Assembly: GCA_024809215.1 (NCBI GenBank)
Contig: JANUBW010000013.1
Span: forward strand, 186,001 to 250,000
Direction of reading: 5' to 3'
Length of the DNA stretch: 64,000 nucleotides
Source of the DNA: Niastella sp. OAS944
GTDB taxonomy: Bacteria; Bacteroidota; Bacteroidia; Chitinophagales; Chitinophagaceae
Below, piece after piece: positions 8,043-18,344 of this stretch. Positions within the stretch are counted from its first letter, which is position 1; each line of letters starts with the position of its first letter. The notes below the pieces were generated by a model. It saw only the letters and a list, made by a program, of their open reading frames with translations. It did not search any database and had not been told where the DNA came from. The position numbers were made by a program, and so were the translations under genes.

Positions 8043-9956
8043 CTATAATCTTCCTTTGGCAATTTCGTCTACAACACCGGGGTCTAACAATGTACTTGTA
8101 TCACCCAGTTTATCTATTTCTCCTTCGGCCACCTTGCGTAAGATCCTGCGCATGATTTTTCCACTTCTGGTTTTTGGCAGGCCGCTTACAAATTGTATTT
8201 TATCGGGTTTGGCAATGGCGCCAATGATACGCGATACTGTTGCGGTTATATCTTTACGGGCCAGCGTATCGTCGCCATGGCTGCCCTGGTAAATTACAAA
8301 TGCATAAATGCCCTGTCCTTTAATATCGTGTGGGTAGCCTACAACAGCGCTTTCTACCACCCCGGCATGCATATTTATGGCATTTTCCACTTCAGCGGTG
8401 CCAATGCGGTGACCACTTACGTTCAATACATCATCAACCCGGCCGGTTATACGATAGTTGCCATCTTCATCGCGTAAACAGCCATCACCGGTAAAATACA
8501 AATTATCGTATGTAGCAAAATAGTTTACACGGCAACGCTCATGATCGCCATAGGTCGTGCGCAGCATACCTGGCCATGGGAACTTAATACATAGATTACC
8601 GCTAACGCCGTTACCGGTAACTTCTTTGCCATTCTCATCTACAAGTATAGGTTGCACGCCTGGTAAAGGCAAGGTAGCATGTGCTGGTTTGGCGGGCGTT
8701 ACACCGGCCAGGTTTGAAATAAGAATACCACCCGTTTCTGTTTGCCACCAGGTATCAACAATGGGGCATTTCTTTTTGCCAATATGCTCATCGTACCAAT
8801 GCCATGCTTCTTCATTTATAGGCTCGCCTACGGTACCCAATACTTTCAATGAATTGAGGTTATGGTCTTTTATTGGATCGAGGCCAAAACCCATCAATGA
8901 TCTGATGGCGGTAGGTGCAGTGTACAGCACATTCACTTTGAATTTGTCAACCAGGTCCCAAAACCTGCCGGCATTGGGCCAGGTAGGAATGCCTTCAAAC
9001 ATCAGTGAAGTAGCACCGGCGCTTAACGGGCCGTATACAATATAACTGTGACCAGTGATCCAACCAATATCGGCCGTACAAAAATGCACATCACCGGGTT
9101 GGTACTGAAATACGTTCACAAAACTATAATTGGTATACACCATATAGCCCCCAACGGTATGTACAACGCCCTTGGGTTTACCGGTTGATCCGGAGGTGTA
9201 TAATATAAACAACATATCTTCCGCATCCATTTCTTCAGCAGGGCAATGGGGGTTGCCTTGTGTTTCCACTATTTTTATTTCATCTTCCCACCATACATCG
9301 CGCCCCTTGATCATTGACACCGCTGTGCGGGTGCGGGTCAATACAATAACACGTTTTACGAAGGGGCATTGAACCAGGGCATCGTCAATTACACTTTTCA
9401 GCGGAATTTCTTTATTACCACGGAAGGCGCCATCGCAGGTAACTACAAATTCTGCTTTTGCATCCTGTAAACGATCGGCAATACTTTGTGCGCTAAAACC
9501 ACCGAAAACAACGGAGTGAATGGCGCCTATGCGCGCACAGGCCAGTACTGCAATTGCCAGCTCGGGCACCATGCCCATATAAATACAAACACGATCGCCT
9601 TTTTTAACGCCGTTGTTCTTAAGTACGTTGGCAAATTGCATCACCTTGGCGTGCAGATCGCGATAGGTTAGTATGCGGTGATGTTCTTCCGGATCATTAG
9701 ACTCCCATATGATAGCGGGTGTATTGCCTAAAGTGTCGAGGTGACGGTCGAGACAGTTTTCTGTAATGTTCAGTTTGCCGCCGGCAAACCATTTAATAGT
9801 GGGCTTTTTAAAATCCCACTCCAGTACTTTATCCCATTTTTTACGCCATAAGAAATTAGAAGCTACTTCTCCCCAAAAACCTTCAGGATCGTTTACACTC
9901 TTTTCGTACGCGGCCTTGTATTGGTCTGCTGATTTTACCTGGTAAGGATATGACAT
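8043..9956 (-). CDS. acs: Acetyl-CoA synthetase (AMP-forming)
   Basis: Converts acetate, ATP and CoA into acetyl-CoA through acetyl-AMP in the cytoplasm. The 637-residue length fits the family. Landmarks from N- to C-terminus: the N-terminal ACS segment (SADQYKAAYEKSVNDPEGFW), the ATP-binding loop YTSGSTGKPKGVVHT near residue 255, the WWQTETGG core motif, YFTGDGCLRDEDGNYRITGR, and the C-terminal PKTRSGKIMRRILRK with the catalytic and often acetylated Lys near residue 608. It is transcribed away from an MHS transporter gene across a 352-base gap holding word repeats. The start at 9956 matches the usual Acs N-terminus. Function is very likely; acetate is the expected but untested substrate. Confidence 0.96.
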   Translation of the reverse strand: MSYPYQVKSADQYKAAYEKSVNDPEGFWGEVASNFLWRKKWDKVLEWDFKKPTIKWFAGGKLNITENCLDRHLDTLGNTPAIIWESNDPEEHHRILTYRDLHAKVMQFANVLKNNGVKKGDRVCIYMGMVPELAIAVLACARIGAIHSVVFGGFSAQSIADRLQDAKAEFVVTCDGAFRGNKEIPLKSVIDDALVQCPFVKRVIVLTRTRTAVSMIKGRDVWWEDEIKIVETQGNPHCPAEEMDAEDMLFILYTSGSTGKPKGVVHTVGGYMVYTNYSFVNVFQYQPGDVHFCTADIGWITGHSYIVYGPLSAGATSLMFEGIPTWPNAGRFWDLVDKFKVNVLYTAPTAIRSLMGFGLDPIKDHNLNSLKVLGTVGEPINEEAWHWYDEHIGKKKCPIVDTWWQTETGGILISNLAGVTPAKPAHATLPLPGVQPILVDENGKEVTGNGVSGNLCIKFPWPGMLRTTYGDHERCRVNYFATYDNLYFTGDGCLRDEDGNYRITGRVDDVLNVSGHRIGTAEVENAINMHAGVVESAVVGYPHDIKGQGIYAFVIYQGSHGDDTLARKDITATVSRIIGAIAKPDKIQFVSGLPKTRSGKIMRRILRKVAEGEIDKLGDTSTLLDPGVVDEIAKGRL

Positions 9957-10013
9957 AACAATCTGTTTAAATCCCCTTTAAAAATTTAGGGCGTTAAAAT
10001 ACGAAGAAAAAGT

Positions 10014-10172
10014 TTACCAGTTTCCAGTTTCCTGTTACCAGTTTGCACCTCGCGTTATTCAGGTTGCAGGTTACAAGGTTCAGGTTGCAAGGCTGATAAT
10101 GCAGAATGCCGCATTCAGATTGAGCTCCCCAAATATTCAGGGCCTTGAAACCTGTAACCTGTATCTTGTAAC
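10014..10172. repeat. Intergenic word palindrome B (CAGGTTRCA words)
   Basis: Bases 10060-10093 iterate CAGGTTGCAGGTTACAAGG-type words, and 10141-10172 carry the complement (CCTTGAAACCTGTAACCTG, then TATCTTGTAAC), forming an imperfect inverted repeat. A second word set, ACCAGTTTCCAGTTTCC at about 10017-10045, precedes it. The element fills the divergent gap between acs and the MHS transporter. Confidence 0.6.
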
Positions 10173-10250
10173 AGTTGCTATGTATTGATTACAGATATAA
10201 CTAACAATCGTTTTTTATTTAACACTTAATACGCAATCGATTGTTGCTTA

Positions 10251-10280
10251 TTGTTGATTGATTGTTGTGCCTTATATTTA
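10251..10280 (+). promoter_or_regulatory. Probable promoter of the MHS transporter gene
   Basis: TTG at 10251-10253, a 19-base spacer, then TATATTTA at 10273-10280. This is one base off the Bacteroidota -7 consensus TAnnTTTG and lies 28 bases before the ATG at 10309. Confidence 0.45.
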
Positions 10281-10308
10281 TAGCTTAAACAAAAGCGCCG
10301 CTTCCCAT

Positions 10309-11850
10309 ATGACGCAATCCAAAACTATCTGGCAGGTAATTGCTGCCTCATCAGTAGGAACCTTAATTGAATGGTACGACTTTTACATTTTCGGTAGTCT
10401 GGCAACCGTTATTGCCGACCAGTTTTTCCCAAAAACAAATCCCACTGCCGCTCTCTTATCAACACTGGCCACTTTTGCCGCCGGGTTTATTGTGCGCCCC
10501 TTTGGCGCCCTGGTATTTGGGCGATTAGGCGACCTTATAGGTAGGAAATATACTTTTCTGCTTACGCTTGTGCTTATGGGTGGTTCTACATTCGCCATTG
10601 GCCTTGTGCCTGGCTATGCAACCATTGGCTTTGCAGCCCCGCTGCTGGTGTTGCTGCTTCGCTTAATACAGGGGCTGGCCCTGGGTGGTGAATACGGCGG
10701 CGCCGCAACCTATGTTGCCGAACATGCTCCGCCCAACCGGCGCGGGTATTATACCAGCTGGATCCAAACCACCGCAACCCTCGGCCTTTTCTTTTCATTG
10801 GGTGTAATATTAATTACCCGCCATTTCCTGGCACCCGATCTCAATACTTCTATTCAACGCTTTAACGACTGGGGCTGGCGCATACCCTTTTGGGTATCCA
10901 TACTATTGGTTATAGTGTCTATCTATATTCGTTTACGTATGAACGAATCGCCTTTGTTTGCAAAACTTAAAACCGAAGGCAAGGTTGCCAAAAACCCATT
11001 AAAAGAAAGCTTTGGCCATAAAGCCAATTTGAAAATGGTATTGCTGGCCCTGTTTGGCGCTACCATGGGCCAGGGTGTTGTTTGGTATACCGGCCAGTTT
11101 TATGCGCAATCATTTCTTGAAAACGTTTGCGGGGTCGACTTCGACCAGTCGCGCACGATACTTATTTGGGGCATCCTGTTTGCCACACCATTCTTTGTGG
11201 TGTTTGGCGGCCTCAGCGATAAAATAGGCCGCAAGTGGATCATGCTTATTGGTATGCTGGTGGCCATATGCTCCTATCAATACATTTTCAAACAATTCCT
11301 CACATTAACATCACCCGAGGGAAAAACAGAGCTTACCGATCACCGCAAATTGCTGGAAGATAAAGTAATTGTTAGCCCGGCAAACCCGGCCGACTCTATT
11401 CACCTGGTTACTTCGGAAGTACATTATAACGATGGCGCTGTATTTAAAGAAGTAAAGTCAGATACCTTATTTTCCGACGCAAGCCGAGCTGCAGTTACCA
11501 AAACATCTATCAAGTATAAAGACAAAAAGCTCAATACCTGGGCTTATCGCAAACTCATAGTTTGGATATTTGTGTTAATACTATATGTAACTATGGTGTA
11601 TGGGCCAATAGCCGCCTTCCTGGTAGAAATGTTCCCCACCCGCATCAGGTATACTTCTATGTCGCTCCCCTATCATATTGGGAATGGGGTGTTTGGTGGG
11701 TTAACACCATTTATTGCTACCCTGCTCACCACCATTTATGTTACCGATAAATTATCGGGTTTGTGGTATACGATCATCATTGGCGCAGTATGTTTATTTA
11801 TTGGCGCTATCTATATTTCGAACCGCATTGACCCCGACGTTAACGATTAA
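10309..11850 (+). CDS. MHS-family MFS transporter (ProP/KgtP/ShiA type)
   Basis: A 513-residue inner-membrane transporter of the metabolite:H+ symporter branch of the major facilitator superfamily. It begins SSVGTLIEWYDFYIFG, the MHS signature, followed by FGRLGDLIGRKYTFLLTL (loop 2-3 motif) and LALGGEYGGAATYVAEHAP. A second-half copy, FGGLSDKIGRKW, is also visible. An extra hydrophilic loop of about 85 residues (roughly 335-420) interrupts the C-terminal helices, unlike E. coli ProP or KgtP. The ATG at 10309 is chosen over an upstream TTG because homologues start near this methionine. A small membrane protein follows 21 bases downstream. Substrate is unknown; the divergent acs gene hints at organic acids, but this is weak. 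Confidence 0.88.
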   Translation: MTQSKTIWQVIAASSVGTLIEWYDFYIFGSLATVIADQFFPKTNPTAALLSTLATFAAGFIVRPFGALVFGRLGDLIGRKYTFLLTLVLMGGSTFAIGLVPGYATIGFAAPLLVLLLRLIQGLALGGEYGGAATYVAEHAPPNRRGYYTSWIQTTATLGLFFSLGVILITRHFLAPDLNTSIQRFNDWGWRIPFWVSILLVIVSIYIRLRMNESPLFAKLKTEGKVAKNPLKESFGHKANLKMVLLALFGATMGQGVVWYTGQFYAQSFLENVCGVDFDQSRTILIWGILFATPFFVVFGGLSDKIGRKWIMLIGMLVAICSYQYIFKQFLTLTSPEGKTELTDHRKLLEDKVIVSPANPADSIHLVTSEVHYNDGAVFKEVKSDTLFSDASRAAVTKTSIKYKDKKLNTWAYRKLIVWIFVLILYVTMVYGPIAAFLVEMFPTRIRYTSMSLPYHIGNGVFGGLTPFIATLLTTIYVTDKLSGLWYTIIIGAVCLFIGAIYISNRIDPDVND

Positions 11851-11871
11851 TTAATATTAAAAGCGAACCAC

Positions 11872-12111
11872 ATGAATAGCTTAAAAAGAGGGCTTGGCAT
11901 TGTTTGGATGATGTTGGGGCCTGTTACTATATTTTATCTTTTAAAAACAGCAGCAGCAGAAATTGCCCGAAAGCCACATATCGATACTAAAATTCAATGG
12001 GCTGTTTTCGTTGTCATATTCATTCCCATTGCAATAGGCATGGTTATTTTTGGTTATTATGCTTTCAAGGGCGAGTACGATCAATTGCCCGAAAGCTCAA
12101 AAGAAATTTAG
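11872..12111 (+). CDS. Small two-helix membrane protein co-transcribed with the MHS transporter
   Basis: A 79-residue protein with two hydrophobic segments, about residues 7-25 (GLGIVWMMLGPVTIFYLL) and 43-64 (WAVFVVIFIPIAIGMVIFGY). A polar loop, KTAAAEIARKPHIDTKIQ, joins them, and the tail is acidic. It starts 21 bases after the transporter stop and is followed by a strong terminator, so the two genes form one transcript. Its position suggests an accessory or stabilising subunit of the transporter. That role is an inference; nothing in the protein itself shows function. Confidence 0.75.
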   Translation: MNSLKRGLGIVWMMLGPVTIFYLLKTAAAEIARKPHIDTKIQWAVFVVIFIPIAIGMVIFGYYAFKGEYDQLPESSKEI

Positions 12112-12139
12112 CACGGATAATTTCACCGGCGCAACTTTT

Positions 12140-12181
12140 AGCCCTGCTTGCACGACTTAGCATGCAAGCGGGGCTTTTTAT
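12140..12181 (+). terminator. Intrinsic terminator of the transporter operon
   Basis: Stem AGCCC-t-GCTTGCA (12140-12152) with TGCAAGC-g-GGGCT (12163-12175), a single mismatch, then TTTTT. Confidence 0.88.
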
Positions 12182-12238
12182 AAACTGTATTATTGTACAA
12201 TTTGTAAGGAACCTGACAATTGTTAACAAAATTTAACG

Positions 12239-12270
12239 TTTGTCTTCTGGCAAATGAAAGCTTATTTTTG
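12239..12270 (+). promoter_or_regulatory. Consensus Bacteroidota promoter
   Basis: TTTG at 12239-12242, a 20-base spacer, then TATTTTTG at 12263-12270. Both match the Bacteroidota TTTG-N19-21-TAnnTTTG consensus. It lies 17 bases upstream of the ATG at 12288 and is the clearest promoter in the window. Confidence 0.75.
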
Positions 12271-12287
12271 CTCTGTTATTTAAACTG

Positions 12288-12668
12288 ATGAAGAAAGGAA
12301 TACAAAAAGATTATTATACTGTGTCCGTTGCGAAAAGGATCGTGGCCTGCGCCATGATGCTTTTACTTGTATGGATAACAAGTGTTAACTTTTTGTATTT
12401 GTCGAAAGACCTGGGCTCGGCCCTGGTTACCTGTATCGATGTTGATGGCGATGAAGATAACGGCGTTGATTGCAATAATGGCAACCCTGCCGGTCCCGAC
12501 GAAAAATCGCCCGATGCGCCTATAACTATTTCAGAAGAGTACATACATACATATCACAATCCGGTAAATCCCGATTGGATCAATACTTTCTTTCAGCATA
12601 AAGTTCACGAAGCTGAACAACTCTGCATCTTTCATCCGGAAAGCTTTTCTCCCCCTCCGGAAGCGTAA
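12288..12668 (+). CDS. Small single-pass membrane or exported protein, unknown function
   Basis: A 126-residue product with a basic N-terminus, one hydrophobic segment at about residues 18-38 (IVACAMMLLLVWITSVNFLY) and an acidic periplasmic part containing DVDGDEDNGVDCNNG, a possible calcium-binding loop by composition only. It ends in FHPESFSPPPEA. A consensus promoter lies directly upstream. The SulP gene starts about 200 bases downstream without a clear terminator between them, so a link with anion transport is possible but unproven. No family recognised. Confidence 0.6.
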   Translation: MKKGIQKDYYTVSVAKRIVACAMMLLLVWITSVNFLYLSKDLGSALVTCIDVDGDEDNGVDCNNGNPAGPDEKSPDAPITISEEYIHTYHNPVNPDWINTFFQHKVHEAEQLCIFHPESFSPPPEA

Positions 12669-12870
12669 CCATATCATTATTTTCCCTTGCAGTTAATGTT
12701 CTTTAGTTAAATGCCCGCATGCGTTGCGGGAAACGATCGCTTGTTGATATGAATAATACATCTGGTCAAATTAACATTTGATTCAGTTGTAGGTCGTGTA
12801 TTCATTCAACCTGGTATATCCTTATTGTCAAAACCGGGCAAGCCATGTGCTTCTCATAAAAAATTTTGTT

Positions 12871-14490
12871 ATGGTCAAAAAAGTAAAATCATACGCAGGC
12901 GCATTGCGAAATGATCTGCCGTCTTCTGTTGTCGTATTTCTCGTGGCGCTTCCGTTGTGTTTGGGTATTGCCCTGGCCTCTGGCGCTCCTTTATTTTCAG
13001 GAATTATTGCCGGTATGGTTGGCGGTATTGTAATTGGTTCCCTTAGTGGCTCACAGCTTAGTGTGAGCGGGCCCGCGGCCGGTTTAAGCACAATTGTTGC
13101 CGCAGCCATCTTAAAATTAGATGTTTACGAAGCCTTCCTGGTAGCAGTTGTACTGGGTGGTATTTTTCAAATAATACTGGGCTTTTTAAAAGCCGGTATC
13201 CTGGGCGACTACATTCCTTCCAGTGTAATCAAAGGCATGTTGGCCGCCATTGGTGTTATTCTAATACTAAAACAGTTTCCCCACCTGGTAGGTTATGATG
13301 CCAACCCCGAAGGCGACGAAAGCTTTACACAGGCCGATGGCGACAATACCTTCAGCGGTTTGTACGACGGTTTGCGTCATTTGCTTCCCGGCGCCCTTAT
13401 TATTGGACTTATATCGCTGTCCATAATGGTGGTTTGGGAAAATGTGGTGGCCAAAAAGGCAAAATTCCTGCAAATGATGCCCGCCCCATTGATTGTGGTG
13501 GCTATTGGTATAATCATCAATGAAACATTCAAGACCTCTTCACCCGCATTTGCCATTAAAGAATCGCACCTGGTTAGCATTCCTGTGGCAACGTCGGTAA
13601 ACGGATTTGTTTCATTCTTTACCTTCCCCGACTTCAGCCACATTTTCAATTATCAGATCTGGCTTACCGGTTTTACCATAGCCATTGTGGCCAGTTTGGA
13701 AACATTATTAAATATTGAAGCTGCCGACGACCTCGACCCCTATCAACGGGTTACACCTACCAACCGCGAGTTGATGGCCCAGGGAGCCGGTAACATGATA
13801 TCGGGCTTAATTGGTGGCCTTCCTATAACGTCGGTGGTTGTACGTACTTCGGCAAACATCAACGCAGGCGCCAGAACAAAAATGTCGGCCATCTTCCATG
13901 GTGTGCTGTTACTGCTTTCGGTAGCCTTTATACCAAAACTGCTTAACCTCATTCCATTATCGGCACTTGCAGCCATTCTTATTTATACTGGTTATAAACT
14001 GGCCAAACCTTCTTTGTTTATCAAGTTCTACAAAAAAGGCTGGGATGTGTTTGTACCATTTGTTCTTACCATTGTGGCCATTTTGCTAACCGATCTGCTG
14101 AAAGGTATTTTAATAGGTTGTGTGGTAGGAATGTTCTTTGTTATTCGCAGCAATTTTAAATCGGCTGTGCTGGTAGTAAGCGATGCCAATAAATATTTGT
14201 TCCGCTTGCGCAAGGATGTATCTTTCCTCAATAAACCTATCATCAAGAACAAACTGGAACAGGTTCCGGCTAATAGCTATGTATTCATTGATGCTACCCG
14301 TGCCGATTTTATTGATAAGGACATTATTGAAGTAATTGAAGACTTCTTAAAACATGCTCCGTTAAAGGGTATTACGGTTGAGCTAAAAAAAAGCGTTCAT
14401 AAAGAACAGGGATTTACCGGTAACGGGCCCAGTGTTGTAGCGCAGGCAAAACCTGTAGCAGTTGAAGAAGAAGAACCCGTGGCTGTTTAA
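12871..14490 (+). CDS. SulP family inorganic anion transporter, likely bicarbonate
   Basis: A 539-residue inner-membrane protein. It starts with DLPSSVVVFLVALPLCLGIA and GSLSGSQLSVSGPAAGLSTI, the SulP N-terminal core and substrate-site loop, then about ten hydrophobic segments. The GLIGGLPITSVVVRTSANIN segment belongs to the second repeat. A reduced STAS-like tail (VFIDATRADFIDKDIIEVIE) lies near residues 455-500. The start at 12871 (MVKKVKSYAG) is preferred to a long upstream extension that is not protein-like. The beta-carbonic anhydrase gene follows by 103 bases on the same strand without a terminator. SulP plus carbonic anhydrase pairs are taken to import and interconvert bicarbonate and CO2. 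Sulfate transport cannot be excluded. Confidence 0.88.
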   Translation: MVKKVKSYAGALRNDLPSSVVVFLVALPLCLGIALASGAPLFSGIIAGMVGGIVIGSLSGSQLSVSGPAAGLSTIVAAAILKLDVYEAFLVAVVLGGIFQIILGFLKAGILGDYIPSSVIKGMLAAIGVILILKQFPHLVGYDANPEGDESFTQADGDNTFSGLYDGLRHLLPGALIIGLISLSIMVVWENVVAKKAKFLQMMPAPLIVVAIGIIINETFKTSSPAFAIKESHLVSIPVATSVNGFVSFFTFPDFSHIFNYQIWLTGFTIAIVASLETLLNIEAADDLDPYQRVTPTNRELMAQGAGNMISGLIGGLPITSVVVRTSANINAGARTKMSAIFHGVLLLLSVAFIPKLLNLIPLSALAAILIYTGYKLAKPSLFIKFYKKGWDVFVPFVLTIVAILLTDLLKGILIGCVVGMFFVIRSNFKSAVLVVSDANKYLFRLRKDVSFLNKPIIKNKLEQVPANSYVFIDATRADFIDKDIIEVIEDFLKHAPLKGITVELKKSVHKEQGFTGNGPSVVAQAKPVAVEEEEPVAV

Positions 14491-14593
14491 AGCTCTTTAC
14501 CATTAATTAATAAGGCCTGTGCTTTTTTAAATAAACCTCTTGGAAGCCATTTAGCTAAGGTTGACTAATTTTATAAGAACAAAAGGACTGAAC

Positions 14594-15229
14594 ATGGAAT
14601 CATACGAAAAGTTATTACTGGAAAATAAAGCCTGGGCATCTGAAAAAACAAATGATGACCCGGAATACTTCAACCGGCTGGCACATATACAAACACCTGA
14701 ATTTTTATGGATCGGTTGCAGCGACAGCCGTGTACCGGCCAATGAAATTACAGGCACCCAACCAGGCGAAATATTTGTGCATCGTAACATTGCCAATATG
14801 GTAGTGAATACCGATGTGAATTTGTTGAGCGTACTCGATTATGCGGTTAACCACCTCAAAGTAAAACATGTGATCGTTTGCGGCCATTACGGCTGCGGGG
14901 GGGTGAAAGCGGCAGCTACTCAAAGCGATTTTAAACCAGTTTTGAATATGTGGTTACGTAACATAAAAGACGTATACCGCCTGCACCGCGATGAATTGAA
15001 TGGTATTAAAGATGAGGAATTACGTTCAGACAGGCTCGTTGAACTGAATGTAGCCGAGCAGGTAAATAACCTGGCCAAAACGTCTATCATTCAGCGTGCA
15101 TGGCAACAAAAAAATGCGCCCGACTTACACGGATGGGTATACGGTTTAAAAGACGGCATCATAAAACCCGTTTTTGAAATGAAAGCCGGCACCCATATTG
15201 ATCCGCTATACGAATACGACAACTTATAA
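14594..15229 (+). CDS. can: Beta-class carbonic anhydrase
   Basis: A 211-residue zinc enzyme for CO2 + H2O to bicarbonate. The zinc ligands are all present: Cys42 and Asp44 in GCSDSRVPANEI, with the Arg46 dyad partner, and His98 and Cys101 in CGHYGCGGVKAA. The ATG at 14594 has an AAAGGA Shine-Dalgarno-like sequence upstream and is preferred to the TTG at 14561. It follows the SulP transporter gene and is followed by a terminator, so the two probably form one operon for bicarbonate supply to carboxylating enzymes. No signal peptide is visible, so the protein is cytoplasmic. Confidence 0.95.
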   Translation: MESYEKLLLENKAWASEKTNDDPEYFNRLAHIQTPEFLWIGCSDSRVPANEITGTQPGEIFVHRNIANMVVNTDVNLLSVLDYAVNHLKVKHVIVCGHYGCGGVKAAATQSDFKPVLNMWLRNIKDVYRLHRDELNGIKDEELRSDRLVELNVAEQVNNLAKTSIIQRAWQQKNAPDLHGWVYGLKDGIIKPVFEMKAGTHIDPLYEYDNL

Positions 15230-15267
15230 GCATGTGCTAAGCTTTTTAATAAGATAACGCGACCTAT

Positions 15268-15297
15268 AAGGCCCCGACTTTACCGTTGGGGCTTTTA
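15268..15297 (+). terminator. Intrinsic terminator after the carbonic anhydrase gene
   Basis: GCCCC (15271-15275) pairs with GGGGC (15288-15292) with flanking AAG/CTTTT pairing, then TTTTATATTTT. Confidence 0.75.
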
Positions 15298-15332
15298 TAT
15301 TTTAATGCTATTCCCTAATTTGCGTAGTAATT

Positions 15333-16256
15333 ATGTCAATTGAAGTAAGCAATCTTACCAAAATATATGGTGAGCAAAAGGCCATCGATAACATATCCTT
15401 TACCATCAATAAAGGCGAGATCGTTGGTTTTTTAGGCCCAAACGGGGCCGGAAAATCCACCACTATGAAGATCATCACCGGTTATTTGCAACCCGATGAG
15501 GGGGAAGCCATTGTAAATGGCATACCGGTAAAAAAACAACCCCTTCAGGCTAAAGCTTCCATTGGCTACCTGCCCGAAGCCAACCCGCTTTATTACGACC
15601 AATACGTACGCGAATACCTCGATTTTATAGCAGATGTACACAGCGTGCCCGCCAAATTGAAAAAAGACCGCATAGAAGCTGTGATACAAACCGTAGGTTT
15701 GAGCCTGGAAAGCAAAAAAAAGGTTGGCCAGCTTTCAAAAGGATATAAACAACGCGTAGGACTGGCGGCCGCACTTATACACGACCCCGAAGTACTTATT
15801 CTTGATGAACCTACTACCGGTTTAGACCCCAACCAGATCATAGAGATCAGGGAAGTGATAAAATCACTGGGACAAAACAAAACCGTTCTTTTTTCATCGC
15901 ACATCTTACAGGAAGTGGAGGCCATTTGCGACCGCGTGATCATCATTAACCGGGGCAAACTGGTGGCTAACGATAAACTAAGCAACCTGCGTCAGCAGGT
16001 AAATAATAACAACCTGCTAAAGGTTACGTTCAAAGAACCGCTGGAAGCGGCCTGGCTCGAAAGATTGAACAGCGTACAAACGGTTAACAAACTCAGCACC
16101 CATGAATGGGAACTGGTTTGCATCGATGCCAATGAGGCTAAAAGGCAATTGCTTGAACTGGCCCTTCAACATAACCTTAATATAATTTCCCTGCAATCTG
16201 GTGGACAAAGCCTTGAGGATGTGTTTAGAAGTTTAACCAACACAACAACTGCATAA
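15333..16256 (+). CDS. gldA: Gliding-motility ABC transporter ATP-binding subunit GldA
   Basis: A 307-residue ABC ATPase. Walker A is GPNGAGKSTTMK (about residues 34-45), the signature is LSKGYKQRVGLA (about 134), Walker B is VLILDEPTTGLDPNQ, and the switch His lies in LFSSHILQEVEAICD. The NLTKIYGEQKAIDNISF start and YLPEANPLYYDQYV segment closely match GldA. GldA with permeases GldF/GldG is part of the Bacteroidota gliding set in Flavobacterium; no gldF or gldG lies next to it here. Residues after about 235 form the usual extra C-terminal domain of this branch. GldH is also in the window at 54628. A generic CcmA-type exporter ATPase is the alternative. Confidence 0.85.
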   Translation: MSIEVSNLTKIYGEQKAIDNISFTINKGEIVGFLGPNGAGKSTTMKIITGYLQPDEGEAIVNGIPVKKQPLQAKASIGYLPEANPLYYDQYVREYLDFIADVHSVPAKLKKDRIEAVIQTVGLSLESKKKVGQLSKGYKQRVGLAAALIHDPEVLILDEPTTGLDPNQIIEIREVIKSLGQNKTVLFSSHILQEVEAICDRVIIINRGKLVANDKLSNLRQQVNNNNLLKVTFKEPLEAAWLERLNSVQTVNKLSTHEWELVCIDANEAKRQLLELALQHNLNIISLQSGGQSLEDVFRSLTNTTTA

Positions 16257-16380
16257 CACAAGTTTTTTCTTCTGCCCTAAATAATAGGGCCCAAGGGATA
16301 AGATTATACTGCAAACTTTGTTTCTTTGCACCTCGGCAAATGCCCTTTTGCCATCCTATTAATCTTATTAAACCTTTTTT

Positions 16381-16788
16381 ATGGGAGCCTGGGGACCTTT
16401 AAACTTTGAAAATGACACCGCTCTTGATCTCGTATATGAAATTGAGGAAGAAGGAGCAAACAGGATCAAAATAGCCATTGAAGCCGTTAACAGCAGGGAA
16501 GAAGATTCTTTCCTTGATTCGGACCTGTGTTCAGAAGCGCTGGCAGCCATTGAATATATTGCTGCCGCCAAAGATAAAGTTTCGGAAGATTTTCCTGAAG
16601 ATGCCGAAGAATGGCTAACACCGGCAAATAAAGAAACCCTGCTGGCAATACGCAACCTGATCGCAAACAGCAAACAGGCCATCGACAGAATAAAGCACAA
16701 TTCGGAACTAAAAGACCTGTGGGAAGAAACAGAAGAATTTGAGGAGTGGAACAAAGTGCTGGACGGCCTCGTTACCAGAATCAGTTAA
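16381..16788 (+). CDS. DUF4259 domain protein
   Basis: A 135-residue acidic, soluble, mostly helical protein. The start MGAWGPLNFENDTALDLVYE is the hallmark of DUF4259 (MGAWG..FENDTA.D), and the C-terminal SELKDLWEETEEFEEWNKVL matches the family's second conserved block (S.L..LWEE....EW). The function of DUF4259 is unknown to me. It lies between gldA (124 bases upstream) and eno (90 bases downstream) on the same strand without a clear terminator on either side. Confidence 0.85.
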   Translation: MGAWGPLNFENDTALDLVYEIEEEGANRIKIAIEAVNSREEDSFLDSDLCSEALAAIEYIAAAKDKVSEDFPEDAEEWLTPANKETLLAIRNLIANSKQAIDRIKHNSELKDLWEETEEFEEWNKVLDGLVTRIS

Positions 16789-16863
16789 CAACACAGAAAT
16801 TAATAAACGATTGCCGGGCACATCGTACCAATTTGGCCCGGGAATACATAGGATAATAATTAA

Positions 16864-18168
<1,305 letters not shown>

Positions 18169-18186
18169 TACTTTTAACAATTGGCC

Positions 18187-18329
18187 CCCGCCTGAAGGCG
18201 GGAAGCCACTTGTTAAAAGAAATTCCAAAACCCAAATTCCAAGATCCAAATGAATACCAATAAGGGTTTGGAACTTGGAATTTGAGATTTGGAACTTATT
18301 TGGAACCTGAGATTTGGAATTTGGAATTT
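18187..18329. repeat. Intergenic word palindrome C (TTGGAATTTGG words)
   Basis: A small hairpin CCCGCC-TGAA-GGCGGG lies at 18187-18202. It is followed by an arm of TTCCAAA-type words (18216-18252) and a longer complementary arm of TTTGGAACTTGGAATTTGAG-type words (18264-18329). The second arm iterates its word about six times and ends 15 bases before the next start codon. Confidence 0.7.
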
Positions 18330-18344
18330 AATTGAGAATGTAAT

